Assembly: GCF_016808095.1 (NCBI RefSeq)
Contig: NC_068971.1
Span: forward strand, 48,668,131-48,732,130
Direction: 5' to 3'
From: Vigna angularis
Lineage: Eukaryota; Streptophyta; Magnoliopsida; Fabales; Fabaceae
DNA length: 64,000 nucleotides
The notes under the pieces: model-generated
Databases searched by the model: none
Seen by the model: only the letters and a program-made list of their open reading frames with translations
Told to the model about the DNA's origin: nothing
Translations under genes and position numbers: made by a program
Part shown: positions 24,826 through 41,770 of the stretch, piece after piece
Numbering within the stretch: the first letter of the stretch is position 1
Layout: every line of letters begins with the position of its first letter

Positions 24826-25300
24826 ATTAGTGAGATCCAGGTTTCCCTTTATGTTCGAAGTGTAACTGGGAGTGATGAAAAAGACCGAGAGAGAAAAGAA
24901 AGGGTGAAATGAGAAAATGTGAAGAGGAGGAGGTTTGGTTCATTGATTAAAATCCCCACCCCAGCAATAAGCAAGTGTGATATTGATTGGGTGGGTCATT
25001 GAAATGAGAGTCACCACCCAAGTAAAAATCATTGACAGGGACTGTTACTGCCCTCCAAACAATAAGCAGTAGGACCCCCCCACCCTACGCTTCTTCAAGT
25101 CCTCCAAACTCTCTCTCCAGAAGGGGGAAGAAAGAGAAACTCAAATGGTGATGAACTCATATCACAGGAGTGGTATCTTATTTTGCTTTTGTATTGCAAG
25201 TAACCGGTTCTATTTCTAAAGCTGAGACAGTGACTTGCAATACACACAGACACAGACAACTTCAGACAGCGCCAACTGCTAAGGTAACAGCTTTCCTCAT
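24826..25300 (-). promoter_or_regulatory. 5' flank of the GH28 gene
   Basis: This stretch upstream of the minus-strand start is less AT-rich than the surrounding DNA and contains GA-rich runs, as expected for a leader and core promoter. No TATA box could be assigned with confidence. Confidence 0.3.
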
Positions 25301-28300
25301 AATTTAGCTTTGCATGTAGTCTTCTAGCTTCACTTTACTGTTCCACTTCCCTCACTGTGTGTAGCTCGTGACAACTCAACCCCAATTTCCTAAACTCCGG
25401 TCAACATTTTTAATCATATTTACTATGTTTTACCTTTAACCACTTCATACTGCTAATCATTTCTTCTGTTCTCTGTTTTTTGTACCAGTCAACACAATAA
25501 TAATAAGTATAAAACACTAAAAAGTGGTTAATTTAGTTATTCTATCTTTTCCAAGTTTGTGATTTTGTGACAAAAAAATGAAGGCTGATGGTAAAATGTG
25601 TACCTGAAGGATGAAAGCAAAGGAAAGGAAAAATGGGAGGGGACAAATTTTTAACCTTAAAAAGCAAAACCAGTGTGTATTTGAGCATGGGGAAGTGTTT
25701 CTGCTGTCAATGTCATGGAACCACAAACCTTGTAGCATAATCATACATATTAATTTCACCAAAATAAAAATAATAATAATTAGTAATAATGGTAATAATA
25801 CAAAACAGATCCAATACTGGCTGATTTTCTGAATTGTGTTCGTACAAATGAGGGATTTCGTCTATTTCTTCTTTCTTAGGCATCTCCATTCATGAACGAG
25901 TGAGTGAATGCAGTAATTTTAATTTAGGATAATTAACAATCACCTGTGTCACTTTCTAATCCATTATTTTCTGTACAGCCTATATTCAACAAACATGTCT
26001 ATCTATTTATTTTGCAACCATCTTTATGTAATACTATTTCTTTAGATTCTGCTTTCTTTTTCTCTTTTTATGTAATTGGACTTTATAATAAAATATACAA
26101 ATTATATTTAATTCAAATTTCAAGTAAATCCCATCTTCAAGGTTAATATATTTTACAAGGTTAATGAAAAAAAAAACTACTATTTCAATTTTCAAATTAA
26201 TGATGTTATATTAAAGTCCATTTTTTATTTATAATATGATAAAAAAAACTAAAATGATTGAAAGTAATATCACTGCCAATTTTTCCTTCAGTCATCATCA
26301 TGCAACCTCTGATTAATACTTCTAATACATCAATCAGAAGGTTCTAATTCTAAGCTAAAATCTTACATAAAAAAAATTATAATACTGTCCTATACAGGCA
26401 GCCATAATAGACTAAGGTAAAAAAATACATAAACACTTCTGGAAGAGAGTTACACTCTTTCAAATCATATGTTTTAATTTATGATACATGTAATTGTTAT
26501 TAGTTGAAAGTATAAAATAAATAATTATTCCAATAAAAGTGTCAATTTTTAAAATAAAATTATTAAAGTAAAAATTGAACTTTATAACATGATTGGACCG
26601 AAATGGATTCGTCGTTTGTTGAGCAACTTGAGAAAAGAGAAGGATATGCAAAAAAATTTCCTTCCGAAACAAACAAATTCATTAGAGCTGTTGTCTAGTG
26701 ATAGGATGCATCTCATCTTCTCATTTATTTATTTATTTATTTACTTCTCATTTATTTAATTATTTAGTTTGTGATACAACTTTGAGCTTCACACAAGGTA
26801 ACAACTAATCTTGACCTTCTTCCTCCAAATAAATAATCTTAAAAAGGTAAAAAAAAATAAAGAAAATTTGACAGTGGATTATTTCTTCAACCAACTATAC
26901 ATATTGATGAATGTATTAAAAATATATATGTCTAAAAAGGAGACAGGGTCCTAGAACAGACAATATCAGAGACACAAAGACCTAAGTTTTCACCCTCTGG
27001 CATGTGAAAAGTTAAGGTTTCCAAAGTCAGGTATCCTATGCTAAATAAATCAAACCCTAAATTGACATGATATTCCACACACAAGAAGCAAACAGTTACG
27101 TACTAATAATAATGATAATAAATAACTGATCAAAGAATTCACAAACATACATTCATTCAATGTAAAACTCTCACTGATTAGAGGTTAGTCTTGAAAGAAA
27201 CACCTCTCACTGAATGACAATAAAGTGTTCCTTTACATCTTATTTTCCATTAATTAAATGTTAACATTTTCTAGACAGTTGACTAAAATAGTTTTTAATG
27301 TTAGAAGACAATTATCATAATGCCAACTTGTGCATTAGGTTATTGTTGTTAGAAAACTATTTTATAATTGGCCTGATCTTTATTGTTTAATGTATGATAT
27401 ATGATGAAGATGCTAGTTATACTTAAAAATACTTCTTATTCCTTTGTCTGATAACAATATAATTAAATGACGACAAAGTCACAGTCTCATTATTAATATA
27501 AGATTTTATATAGTTGAAAAATTAACCAAAAATAATTCTTTTATTGGGAATAATCTTTTAAGTAATATATTGTTTCTAATATTTAATTCTTTAAAATTAA
27601 GTAAATTGTGGATACAATATAATAGATTTTTGAATAACAGGGGAGTTAATTTATCTTTTATATGCTAAACTCAGAATGTAAAATTGAACAATATTACACT
27701 TGTTGCATGGTAGCATAACTAATGTATTTAATATTATTTGCATGAACCTACCTTCCCCGTATAAAGCTGATTGTGGTTCTATGTATTTTGTAAAGAAAAA
27801 AAAATACACTAGTACTCAACATGTTTTGTGTAACATCATTAGTCTTAGTATAGTGTTTGTGCTTTGCGTAAGTTGTTACTTAAGATTTGAATGAGATACA
27901 CTTTACATGTGTTGTTACTCTTATTAATGACAAAATTAACCAAAACCCGACATATTACAATCATGTCTGAAATCCAATGCCTGAGTTTTTGCAACATATA
28001 TAATTAGATATATTCAAATCATGATAGAATATGAATAGGACTTACGATTATAATAAGTAAGGATTACAATAAACCATGTCAACTTATTCAAATTTGTGCT
28101 TTAAAAACAACCTAGACAATTTAATGTCTAAAATTTGTTTAAAATATAAAATTTAAACTTAAGTAAGATCCCAAAAAATAGTTAAATTATTTCAATAATC
28201 CACTTAAACATAATTTAAATTTGATTAAATGATTTTTTCCCTCTTTTTATTAATCTATGACTTTTATCATTTAAATGTTTAGTTTGATTATTTTCATGTT

Positions 28301-29900
28301 TTTATCCACCCGTGTTAAATTTTATTATTTTAATATTTCTGCATAAGGTATCAAACAAACATTTTTATTAGGTTAATTTATCTGTGTGATACCTTTTGAG
28401 TCATCCAATGATATAACAATGTATTGTATTATTATCATTGTAAGGTTACATCACGAAGTGGCGTATTGTAACCTAATTGTTATCGAAGCGGTGTATTTTA
28501 ACTTAATTGTTGTCGTATTTTTACAATGAACGACAAATGGTTCAGAAGATAATAAATACTCTTTTTAAAATTTTATAAGAAAATAAATATAAGTGAAAAG
28601 AACATTCATTTTTTTTTAAATTTTGAATAAATACTATATCAAACAAAAACTCTTATACACTAAATTAGCATACAAGTCACTAAGTATCAAACAATTCTGT
28701 AAGAAAACTATAATATAACATAGAGATGACTTCTAACTTATCTAAGTAATTATATAAAAAAGAGTTAGCATATACTAATTAGTTCTAATAAATAAATATT
28801 TAGCAGTGTGATATTATATTTACATTTTTTTAATTAAAACTTTTTTGTTCTAATTTTGTTGATGAAGGAATGAGTCTCTATAACTATGAATGTTCATTTA
28901 CATACCATAATTATTTACAAAAAATTATAAATATGACTATAAAAAATTGTTAGTTAATTATGAATGTGCTAATTAATTTATTAGTCTTAATTACTTTTAT
29001 TATACTAATTATTAATAAAAAATTCAATGAGATACTTGAATCCAAAGACATATTAATTTTTTTCTCACTTCTGAAGATGTTACAGAATCACAGGTAGCTT
29101 TTCTGATGCACAATACCACACTTCACAAATGATCTAATAAAGCAAAGGTAAAATCTTGTCGTATATAAGGGGAAATTGTTGTCGTATAGTACAGAAACCT
29201 TGTCGTATGAAAATAGTATTTTCTTAAGGAAATATCATATCAGGTCACAGAGGTACAGATGATCCATATCTATAGATGACTTATATCTTTCGTTGAATTA
29301 CAAAATTTCTGATAACTATTACGTGTGACGAATAAAATGATTCTTTTACATATATAAAATTTTAAAAAATTATATATAAATAAATTTATAGTTAAACTAA
29401 ATATTTGAGTTATAAATCATGATTACATAAATTAATTAATAGTAATTAAAATTAAAAGTATTAAAGAAATTCTTTTAAATTATTAATTTTAATTTAACTA
29501 TTTAACCCCAACTAACCTTGTATAAAATAATATTCAAGTTAAACTTTCAATAAGTTATTTTTATTATTTTAATTAATGTAAATTATTAAATTTGAAATAT
29601 ATAATCTAAACCTAACTATTTATAGTTTACAGCATTTATAATATGCTTTTAGAAGAATTGAGTATAACTCAGCTAAACTATTTTATCTCAACTTCTAAAG
29701 AAAAATCATAATAGTTTTGAAATTTAAATTTTGAAAAAATTACTAAATTAGAAACTGTTAATTTAACCTTGATCATGTAAAATTTAAAGATTTTTTATAA
29801 TATTTTTTGAAATTTCAAAATTAAAAAAAAAAGTTTTTGTAATAATTTTAAGGTATCAATAAATATAAAATTGTCTTGATATATAAATATAAAATTGTCT

Positions 29901-29902
<2 letters not shown>
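25301..29902. other. Gene-poor AT-rich intergenic region
   Basis: No gene was recognised. Open frames of 60-80 codons are short, lack domains and overlap antisense frames. An ATTT-repeat run lies at about 26723-26741. Confidence 0.5.
26723..26741. repeat. (ATTT)n microsatellite
   Basis: This is a short tetranucleotide run in intergenic DNA. Confidence 0.8.

Positions 29903-29988
<86 letters not shown>
29903..29988. repeat. (AT)43 microsatellite
   Basis: This is an uninterrupted AT run of 86 bases. It is immediately preceded by two copies of an ATATAAAATTGTCTTGATAT-type unit about 24 bp apart, so the array may have expanded from that duplicated unit. Confidence 0.95.
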
Positions 29989-29991
<3 letters not shown>

Positions 29992-32900
29992 AATCTCACA
30001 TAAGTGATTTCATTAATTTATCTAATAAAAATCTTACAAATTAACTTACGAGTATATATACTCTATATTATATTAGAAAACTTATTTAAAATATTTATTA
30101 TAAGATATTAATTATGAGATTTAAATACATTATAATATGTTAGTGATATAAAATGTTTTTTATTTCATCATCTAAATCAAATATGAAAAAAATAATCATC
30201 TAAAATATTTTTAAGTAAACCCAAAATATAACTACAATTTATAAGTTAATTTTTTAAAATGTACTAATTTATAAATTGATTTGTTAAGATGCACATGTAT
30301 GTTCACATTGGTAAAGAATTTTTATTTATACATTAAAAAAATTGATTAGTGAAAAATGAAATAATATAATTTAAAAATGAAGTAAATTGATTTTGCTAAA
30401 ATTAAATAAAATCTTTATCAGAAATAAAATAGAATTATTAAAATAAATTTCATTTTGAATTACATAATATTTATAGTTGTCATCATATATATTTTAGAGT
30501 ACAATAAAAAATATAGTTTTGATATTTTCTTATATATTTTAAAACATTATTTTTTATTTAATGTTTGAAATAGATTAAGATGGAAGATATTGATTTGGAT
30601 AATTTTGATTTTTTTTCTTGGTTATTATATCTATACATTGCTAAAAGACGAGATAATCACTTCAGCAAAATTAAATAAATTTTTATCACGATTAAGTCAC
30701 AATTTTTATTTTTTATTAATGACAATTAAATAATAAGAATATTTCTTATATTGTACAATTAAATATAATAATTATCAAATAATATTTATTAATATTAATT
30801 ATATTATTTAAGAATAATCCATAGTAACCCTAATCATGCTAATATAAAATACCACATGTAGTTCTCTTATTTTTTTCAAGTTTTTTATATACTGATATAT
30901 CTAACTTTATTTTTATTTATGAATGAACCTATAGATAAATAATTCAAGTCTGGTGAACCACCTAATGATTTACAATAATAGTTAGTTAGTAGATTATTTA
31001 TTAACCTTGATTAATAATTAGTTGATCAAAGAGGAAGAAGATTATATTTTCATTCGTTAATCTAGTGTTATATAGCATTCATGGTATTTTACTTTTCATA
31101 ATTTAAATCTAAAAAACCATGAACATGGTACATTCTTACTAGAAGAAATTGTAGTTGGAGAATGAAAACTAGAAAATGCTTGAATGTTGAGATACAATGA
31201 TTTGATAAAAAATAAAATGTTTTTAAATTTAACCACATTTTTCTGTCACTTCCACAAGGGGTGAGAACAGCCTCAACCAAAATTCAGATGAAAATAAATG
31301 TTCACTCTCACACATTAATTACTACTCATACAAAATTTAACTGCTCCTCAATGAATTTTCTTTTCATTCTTATTAGTTTTTTTGGAGGGTTGATTCTAAA
31401 ATAATTTCTTCATACATGCAAAATACCTACAAATCTATTTCTAGAATGAAGAGTTAATGAAGTACAAAAATTAAGATCCAATGAAATAAAAAAAAAAAAG
31501 CTCTTCCACTTTTTGCCAATTTTAAAGAAGTATATTTTTATTTCTTAACTTTTAACTTTTTTTTGTGATAATTAGATTTTTTTTAATTTTAATTTAATTT
31601 AGTTTCTAATTTTATAAATGTATAAATTTAGTTTTTTTAATTAAATTTTGTTAAGTTTATTTTATATTTTAAATATATCTTATATTGTATTTGAATTGTT
31701 TGTTTAGCACGTTTTTTTTCTATATTAGTTAAAAAAATACATTTTAAAGTTAAATAAACTTAAAAAAGTTAATTAAAAAAAGTAAATCCATATATTTTTA
31801 AAATTGAAAAATTAAATTTGACTAAAAAAATTTTGAAAATAAACTAATTCTAATTTTTACTTTGATAAAATTATATTTAACCATAATTTTTATTATTTAT
31901 AGTCATAATATTATAAATTTCACTTCTTATATAAGAGTTAAAATATACAATATTATTATAGAATAATGTTTTACTTTACATTAATAATTAATTACATCAC
32001 ATTTCTCTCTCTTTTTTTAATTCTTAGTTTAAGTGTAAAAAAAAAAAATACTCACTACCACCATATTGATATATACCACAGAAAAATCCACGTATCAGTC
32101 TGTTTAGTTCAATGTTCTACATGCAGCTTTCGTCAGCTAACTGTTAAAGTTTTCAGTGACAATCAGGATTCATGCAATACACAATCAATCAACTTTTGTA
32201 GAGATTTCTAATAAATGTATACACTTTATTAATTATGTACAAAGCTAGTTATTGATTTTACTCTTTGCTCTTTGCTAGCCGTAATCGCCATTCAAATTTG
32301 AATACTGCATATACAAGTACAGATAATTTTCATAGACTGCATTTATTTTTGGTCTGTGAGGAGGACCAAGTTAGGAAAACATCAAGCACATAACATATGC
32401 AACCACTGTTGCATAACAGAAGTAATAAATGTCTTGTTCCGGTGTTTTTATTCAGTCTTGAAGAGACATTAATTATTTATATCCAAAGTTAAGTTGGCTT
32501 TCTCTACTTTCAGCTTCTGACTGTAACCCAAGATGCCTGACAAATAATCTGCTGTGTTTAGATGTATAAAGAAATGTCCTTGATGTTTGACACAAATAAT
32601 AAAGAGGTTTCATCCACATTAAAAGAAAACTTCTTGCTGTGTTCAATATTGCAGACATTGGATTTAAGCTGCATGTTCTTCACTCTGACTATATTCATTT
32701 GTTCGGTTTTCGTGATAAAAGCAGAAAAATACAATGATGCTTTTCAGTTAATTCCTTGTGGAATATGTGTTATGATTTGTGAACTGTGGTTTTTTATTTA
32801 CATTCTGTGCAGATTGAAACCAATTGGAATATGAGCTCGTATGAATATTGGTCAAAGTCATTTGGTTTGGAGTTAATGTATCAACCTATTTTAACCAGCA

Positions 32901-34079
32901 CAACATTTTAAGAAGAAAATATATTAAATGTTTTTGGGAACATAATTAAGATAGTTGAAACCATTTTCATGTTTGAATAGGTGAGTTATTTTTTTATATA
33001 TAGTTTTGTAGTTTTTTTTTTCAGATGTTTTTAATATTTTTATTTAAACCCGCAGAGAACCCTACCAAACCACATGCAATGTATGACGGACACAGAACAA
33101 CCACCGAATATGTTGGTCTATTTACAGATATGTTTGTAGAGGTACTTTTATATTTATTTAGTACAATTTCATTTTATAAAATTTTCTGTTAGATTTATGT
33201 TCAAGCCATTTAACAGGATTATATCATGATGTAAGAAATGAAATTAAATAATTGATAAAATTTATGTAAAAAAACTGTATAAATACAATTGATTAAGTCA
33301 CATTATTGTCTTCAATTTTTTCAAGAGATCGAAAATATGAGGAACTTTTCCTGTGATCATTGCTTGCACAGTAAAATTTATTGTAATTTAAATATAAGCA
33401 CCCGTTTTAAAATATTTTCTTCTTTAATATTTGTTATGAAGAATAAGAAATTGTTAAATACTTTTATGAGAAACTATAAATTCATTTAATTATATATTTT
33501 TTACTTTATTAATTTTCTCCACCTGAGTTAAAATATCGAATATAATGATAAATGTTGAGATATATATATTTAACAATAAAGTAAGAGGTAGGAGGTAAAA
33601 GTTCGTTTTTTACAAATAAATTATTTAAAAAATATAATATTTATTTTAAAACAGAAAGAAAAGAGAATAAAGAAGCAGATTAAAACAGACAAGCTTATTA
33701 CCAACACAATTTTTCCTACGAAAGTGTTAGTTGCAAGATATTTTTTGATATTTTTCAACATATTTTTTAGTATTACATTAAACTTATGCGAATCTTTGTA
33801 AATGACATGAATTTTATTTTAGTATTCACATATAAATTTCAACTAATAATAAATTATATGCAAGGAAAAAAGAATTGCCTTCATTTCATTTTACATTTAT
33901 TATTTCAGTCTATCACATAATGAATTAAACAGTTACATAGTCAAATTCAAAATGGGATATTTGACGTGCAAAGTAGTTTTTAAGAACATATTACAATGAG
34001 ATGTGCAAACATAGATATGGACAAATATATACCAAGAAGAAATGACTATATTTTACAGAAGTGTTTTGTACTATGTGTT
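29989..34079. other. Gene-poor AT-rich intergenic region
   Basis: No gene was recognised. A patch at about 32270-32830 is less AT-rich and has open frames on both strands (32562-32834 plus, 32473-32658 minus) without recognisable domains. It could be a gene relic and is listed under findings. Confidence 0.45.
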
Positions 34080-34470
34080 AGAGTTTTCTTAGCTTAAACT
34101 TCAAAGAATTTTCTTTCACGTGTTGAAGTAGGGAAAGACGTGTCTGTAAAGACTCTTAACACTCAAGAACAAAACTATGTGAGTAATGCATGCCTAGTCA
34201 AGGTTATCATGGAGGTATTTATAGGTTGTGTTGTTTAGAAAAAGTGTTGGGCGCTTTCTTCGTCATAAAACTGTTACATCTCTCAAAGAAGTTCACCACA
34301 TGATGTTGGGAATACTTTTCATAAGTGGAGTCTATTTTTATAAGAATTGTGTGCCAGAGATACATTCATAAGAAATAGTAGTTAATGGTCAAGTGATGGT
34401 AGTTAAACTGAAACAATCTCACATCAATTAATGTGTCCAATTAATCTGTGTCAGACCACATAAATAGATG
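34080..34470. mobile_element. Possible LTR-retrotransposon remnant
   Basis: This block begins TGTTAGAGTTTTC and has features of a plant LTR: moderate GC, a TATTTATAGG-like promoter element near 34210, and no coding potential. No paired copy, primer-binding site or polymerase frame is visible, so it is at best a solo or degraded LTR. It is a weak call. Confidence 0.25.
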
Positions 34471-35595
34471 AGGTTATTATGTTTATGAAAATAAAGATTG
34501 AAAATTGTAAACTAGTATAGAACTAGAAGTATAAAACAATAAAAAAAATAGGTTTAGGTCGGAGAATTAAGATTACAAATTCAGAAATATAAAAACCAAA
34601 CAGGACAAGCTCGACATCATACAGGTTGTGAAATTAGAATATTCCAAACTGCAGTTAAATACACCGACTCATCAGATCAAATACAACTCGTCAACCTTTA
34701 ACTAATTAAGAATAAAACGTGATTAGGAACAAAATTAAACCGTTGGTATCAGCTGGAGGTTTGCTGTCACTGATTATACTTACTGACACAATATGTATAA
34801 AAAATGTCAACTTAAGGGTCATCACCATTTGTGACAAATTTTAGCGCAAAATTTAGCAATATCTTTACAAAATCAAACGACTTGCCATCTACATTCATTT
34901 TTAATTTACCTTCAAATACATTAAAAAAATACATAATATTAATTTCACTTCACAATTTCATTGAATCCTAAAAACTTTCATTTTAATGAGTTAAGGACCG
35001 AAACTTGAAACGTTAACTAGCAGACTAAAAATTAACCAAATGTAAAGCTGTCAATAGTCAATTCCAACTCACCACTTCATACAACCTAATAATTGAACAT
35101 TTAGGAAGGCATTATATGAGGATATTAATAATGATCCTATGAGACAATATATTATCATTAAATAGTCAATTCCAGCTCACCACTTCATATAACTTAATAA
35201 GTCAATTATTAGTATATACTTTTAGCATAGAAGTGCTTACAGAACCACATCCATTACTTTCTTCCTCGTCATTATACAATCTGTTCAATCAATTTTCCGT
35301 CCCAATTCTACAAACCTGCAGCAACTGATGTGTATAATTGAGTGTCATTTTATGCCAAAATAATTGAGTCATCCCAACCAAGAGTCCAATATGCCCTCAA
35401 TAATAATTGAACCAACAACAAAAGTAATATTCATTCTTTAAACCATAATAGTGTGCCATATAAATATCAAAGTAAAACTATCCGTTGAAAAAGATAACCA
35501 AGAAAACAAAACTACGTGTGTGATCCACAAATTAGTACAAGGAATCATTAAATGACAAACTAGCTCCATATAATACCACAAAAAGAACCAGTAGG
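34471..35595. other. 3' flank of the ProRS gene, otherwise nothing recognised
   Basis: This is AT-rich DNA. The portion nearest 35595 should include the 3' untranslated region of the prolyl-tRNA synthetase gene on the minus strand. Confidence 0.4.
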
Positions 35596-39799
<4,204 letters not shown>

Positions 39800-41770
39800 G
39801 GTGAAGGAGGAACACCTGATCCTGCCATGGCCAAAAAGATAAATGTTAACATTAGGAAGCGGAGCAGAGAGTCATATCGGGATTGGAATCCAAGCTGCAA
39901 GTTACCCGTTGCAAAGATGCCGAAGACGAGCGAGACGCGCGAGAGCGATTGTGGCGCTTCGGTTGACCCTAGGGTTTTCACTTCAGATAAAGTGGTCCAC
40001 TGTGCGCCCTCCACCCTCTTTAATTTCTTACACTCCTATTTTTTTTACTCTTCACTGTGCCGCTTCAATGTAACGTCTGCTTTGTTTGAGTAAATTTTCT
40101 CCCTTTTATTATCTGTCTTCATTTTATTTTAGTCGTTAATTAATTATATTATACTATTTATTCATAAAAAACTCAACATCATTATTTTTAAATAATTATA
40201 AATACCTTATCTTATTCCTAATTCCTGACATGTATAAAACTATATAAAAGTAAAATAGTATCTTCACAAATTATTTTTTATTGTAATTATGCTATTAGTT
40301 TATTATTAAATTATACTAATTAACAGTTATCATCTTAATAAAAGAAGTATGTTTTTATTTACTTAAAATACCCAAAACAAATGTTATAAATTAATAAATT
40401 GACTTCCTAATTGCATAATATATAAAGACAATGCAAGAAATTATTCTCTAGTCTACTTTTATATTGAAAAAAATTGATTTTTAAAATTTAAAAACGTATG
40501 AATTTAGTCACTCTTCTTTTATAACCAGCATGTTTTTTAAAGATGGAAGAAATTAAATTAAATTATTTTATAAAAAAATTGAAGACCAAATTCATCATTT
40601 ACCAATATAAAGAATATAGACATCTAACCATGTTTAACAAAAAAAGTAAAGGGATAACAAAGACATTAAAAAAAACATATTTACAGTTATGATGTTATGT
40701 TCTCAATCAGGAAAGTTATTATTAGGTTGTAACTTTCTGAACCCTTTAACATGAAAATAAAAACTGTTTAAACAAAACATATAAATTTCCTGGGAGTATA
40801 AGATACCAAAAAAAATCTTACAAGTTTTTACTAAACATGAACTGATTGTAATTTGAAGATAAAGTTATCTATTTTTTTCTACTCAAATTTTATTCAAACA
40901 TACTCATAGTCATTAAAAAAACAATACATGATCGAGAAGGCGCAATGACAAAAAATTAGTTAAAATACTGTTTACACACTAAAACATGCTTCTTGAAAAA
41001 CAACAAGAAATAGCAATTGCAAAACATTAAAAAGAACATTAGAAGAAACTATTAAGAACGTTATAAGTAATATCTAAGAAAAATTGAGTTTCATTTGAAT
41101 CATACTGTCAAATTATCAATAAAACTGATCTCATAATTAACATCGTTGTTATTGTATCACCTGCCTAGCATCACACAATAAGCAATTTCTACAAAATTTC
41201 TTAAATTTATTAAACCAAATTACAATTCTAAACATCGTCCTACTGTGTTAGTGATCAGTCTGCCCGTGTTAGTGATCAGTCACCAACATAAATTCTCCAA
41301 ATGCAGAATAAAATTTCAAAATAAAATTAATCCTAAGACGTATTTCACTCATGTTCCATAGTTAAAACTAAAATCAACTGTACATCTAAAACAATCGGGT
41401 GAAAGAAAAACATTCCAAAAACAGAGATTGAAGAATACACTTGGCAATCGGCAGGTGGTATAAATATAAATAACGAGAAATCCTTTTATTGCTCTATGGT
41501 AACATCTTAACCGTAAATTGTGAGAAAAAAAAATCTCTACCACAGTCATCCCTCACCCCTGCCCCAAACCAAAAAAAAAATTCTTTGGAGGTTTCTTGGA
41601 AGTGAACAAAATGAATGGGAGGAGGCACTGAAGCGAGAGTCTTGGGAAGACATCTGCAAGATCACATTGTGTTCCCCAAATCGTGCAAACAAACTTGGCT
41701 TCACCAACTTAACAAAGAATAACCAACGAGTTGAAAGATGCAGCGCCAAAGACCCTTTAGATCTCCATCA
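39800..41770. other. ProRS 5' flank and intergenic region
   Basis: 39800-40015 is GC-richer and likely holds the ProRS leader and promoter on the minus strand. In-frame extension upstream of 39799 reads through but has no conserved sequence, so the start at 39799 is preferred. 40020-41340 is AT-rich with no recognised gene. A CCCGTGTTAGTGATCAGT-like direct duplication lies at about 41247-41281. 41340-41770 probably holds the 3' untranslated region of the next gene. Confidence 0.45.
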
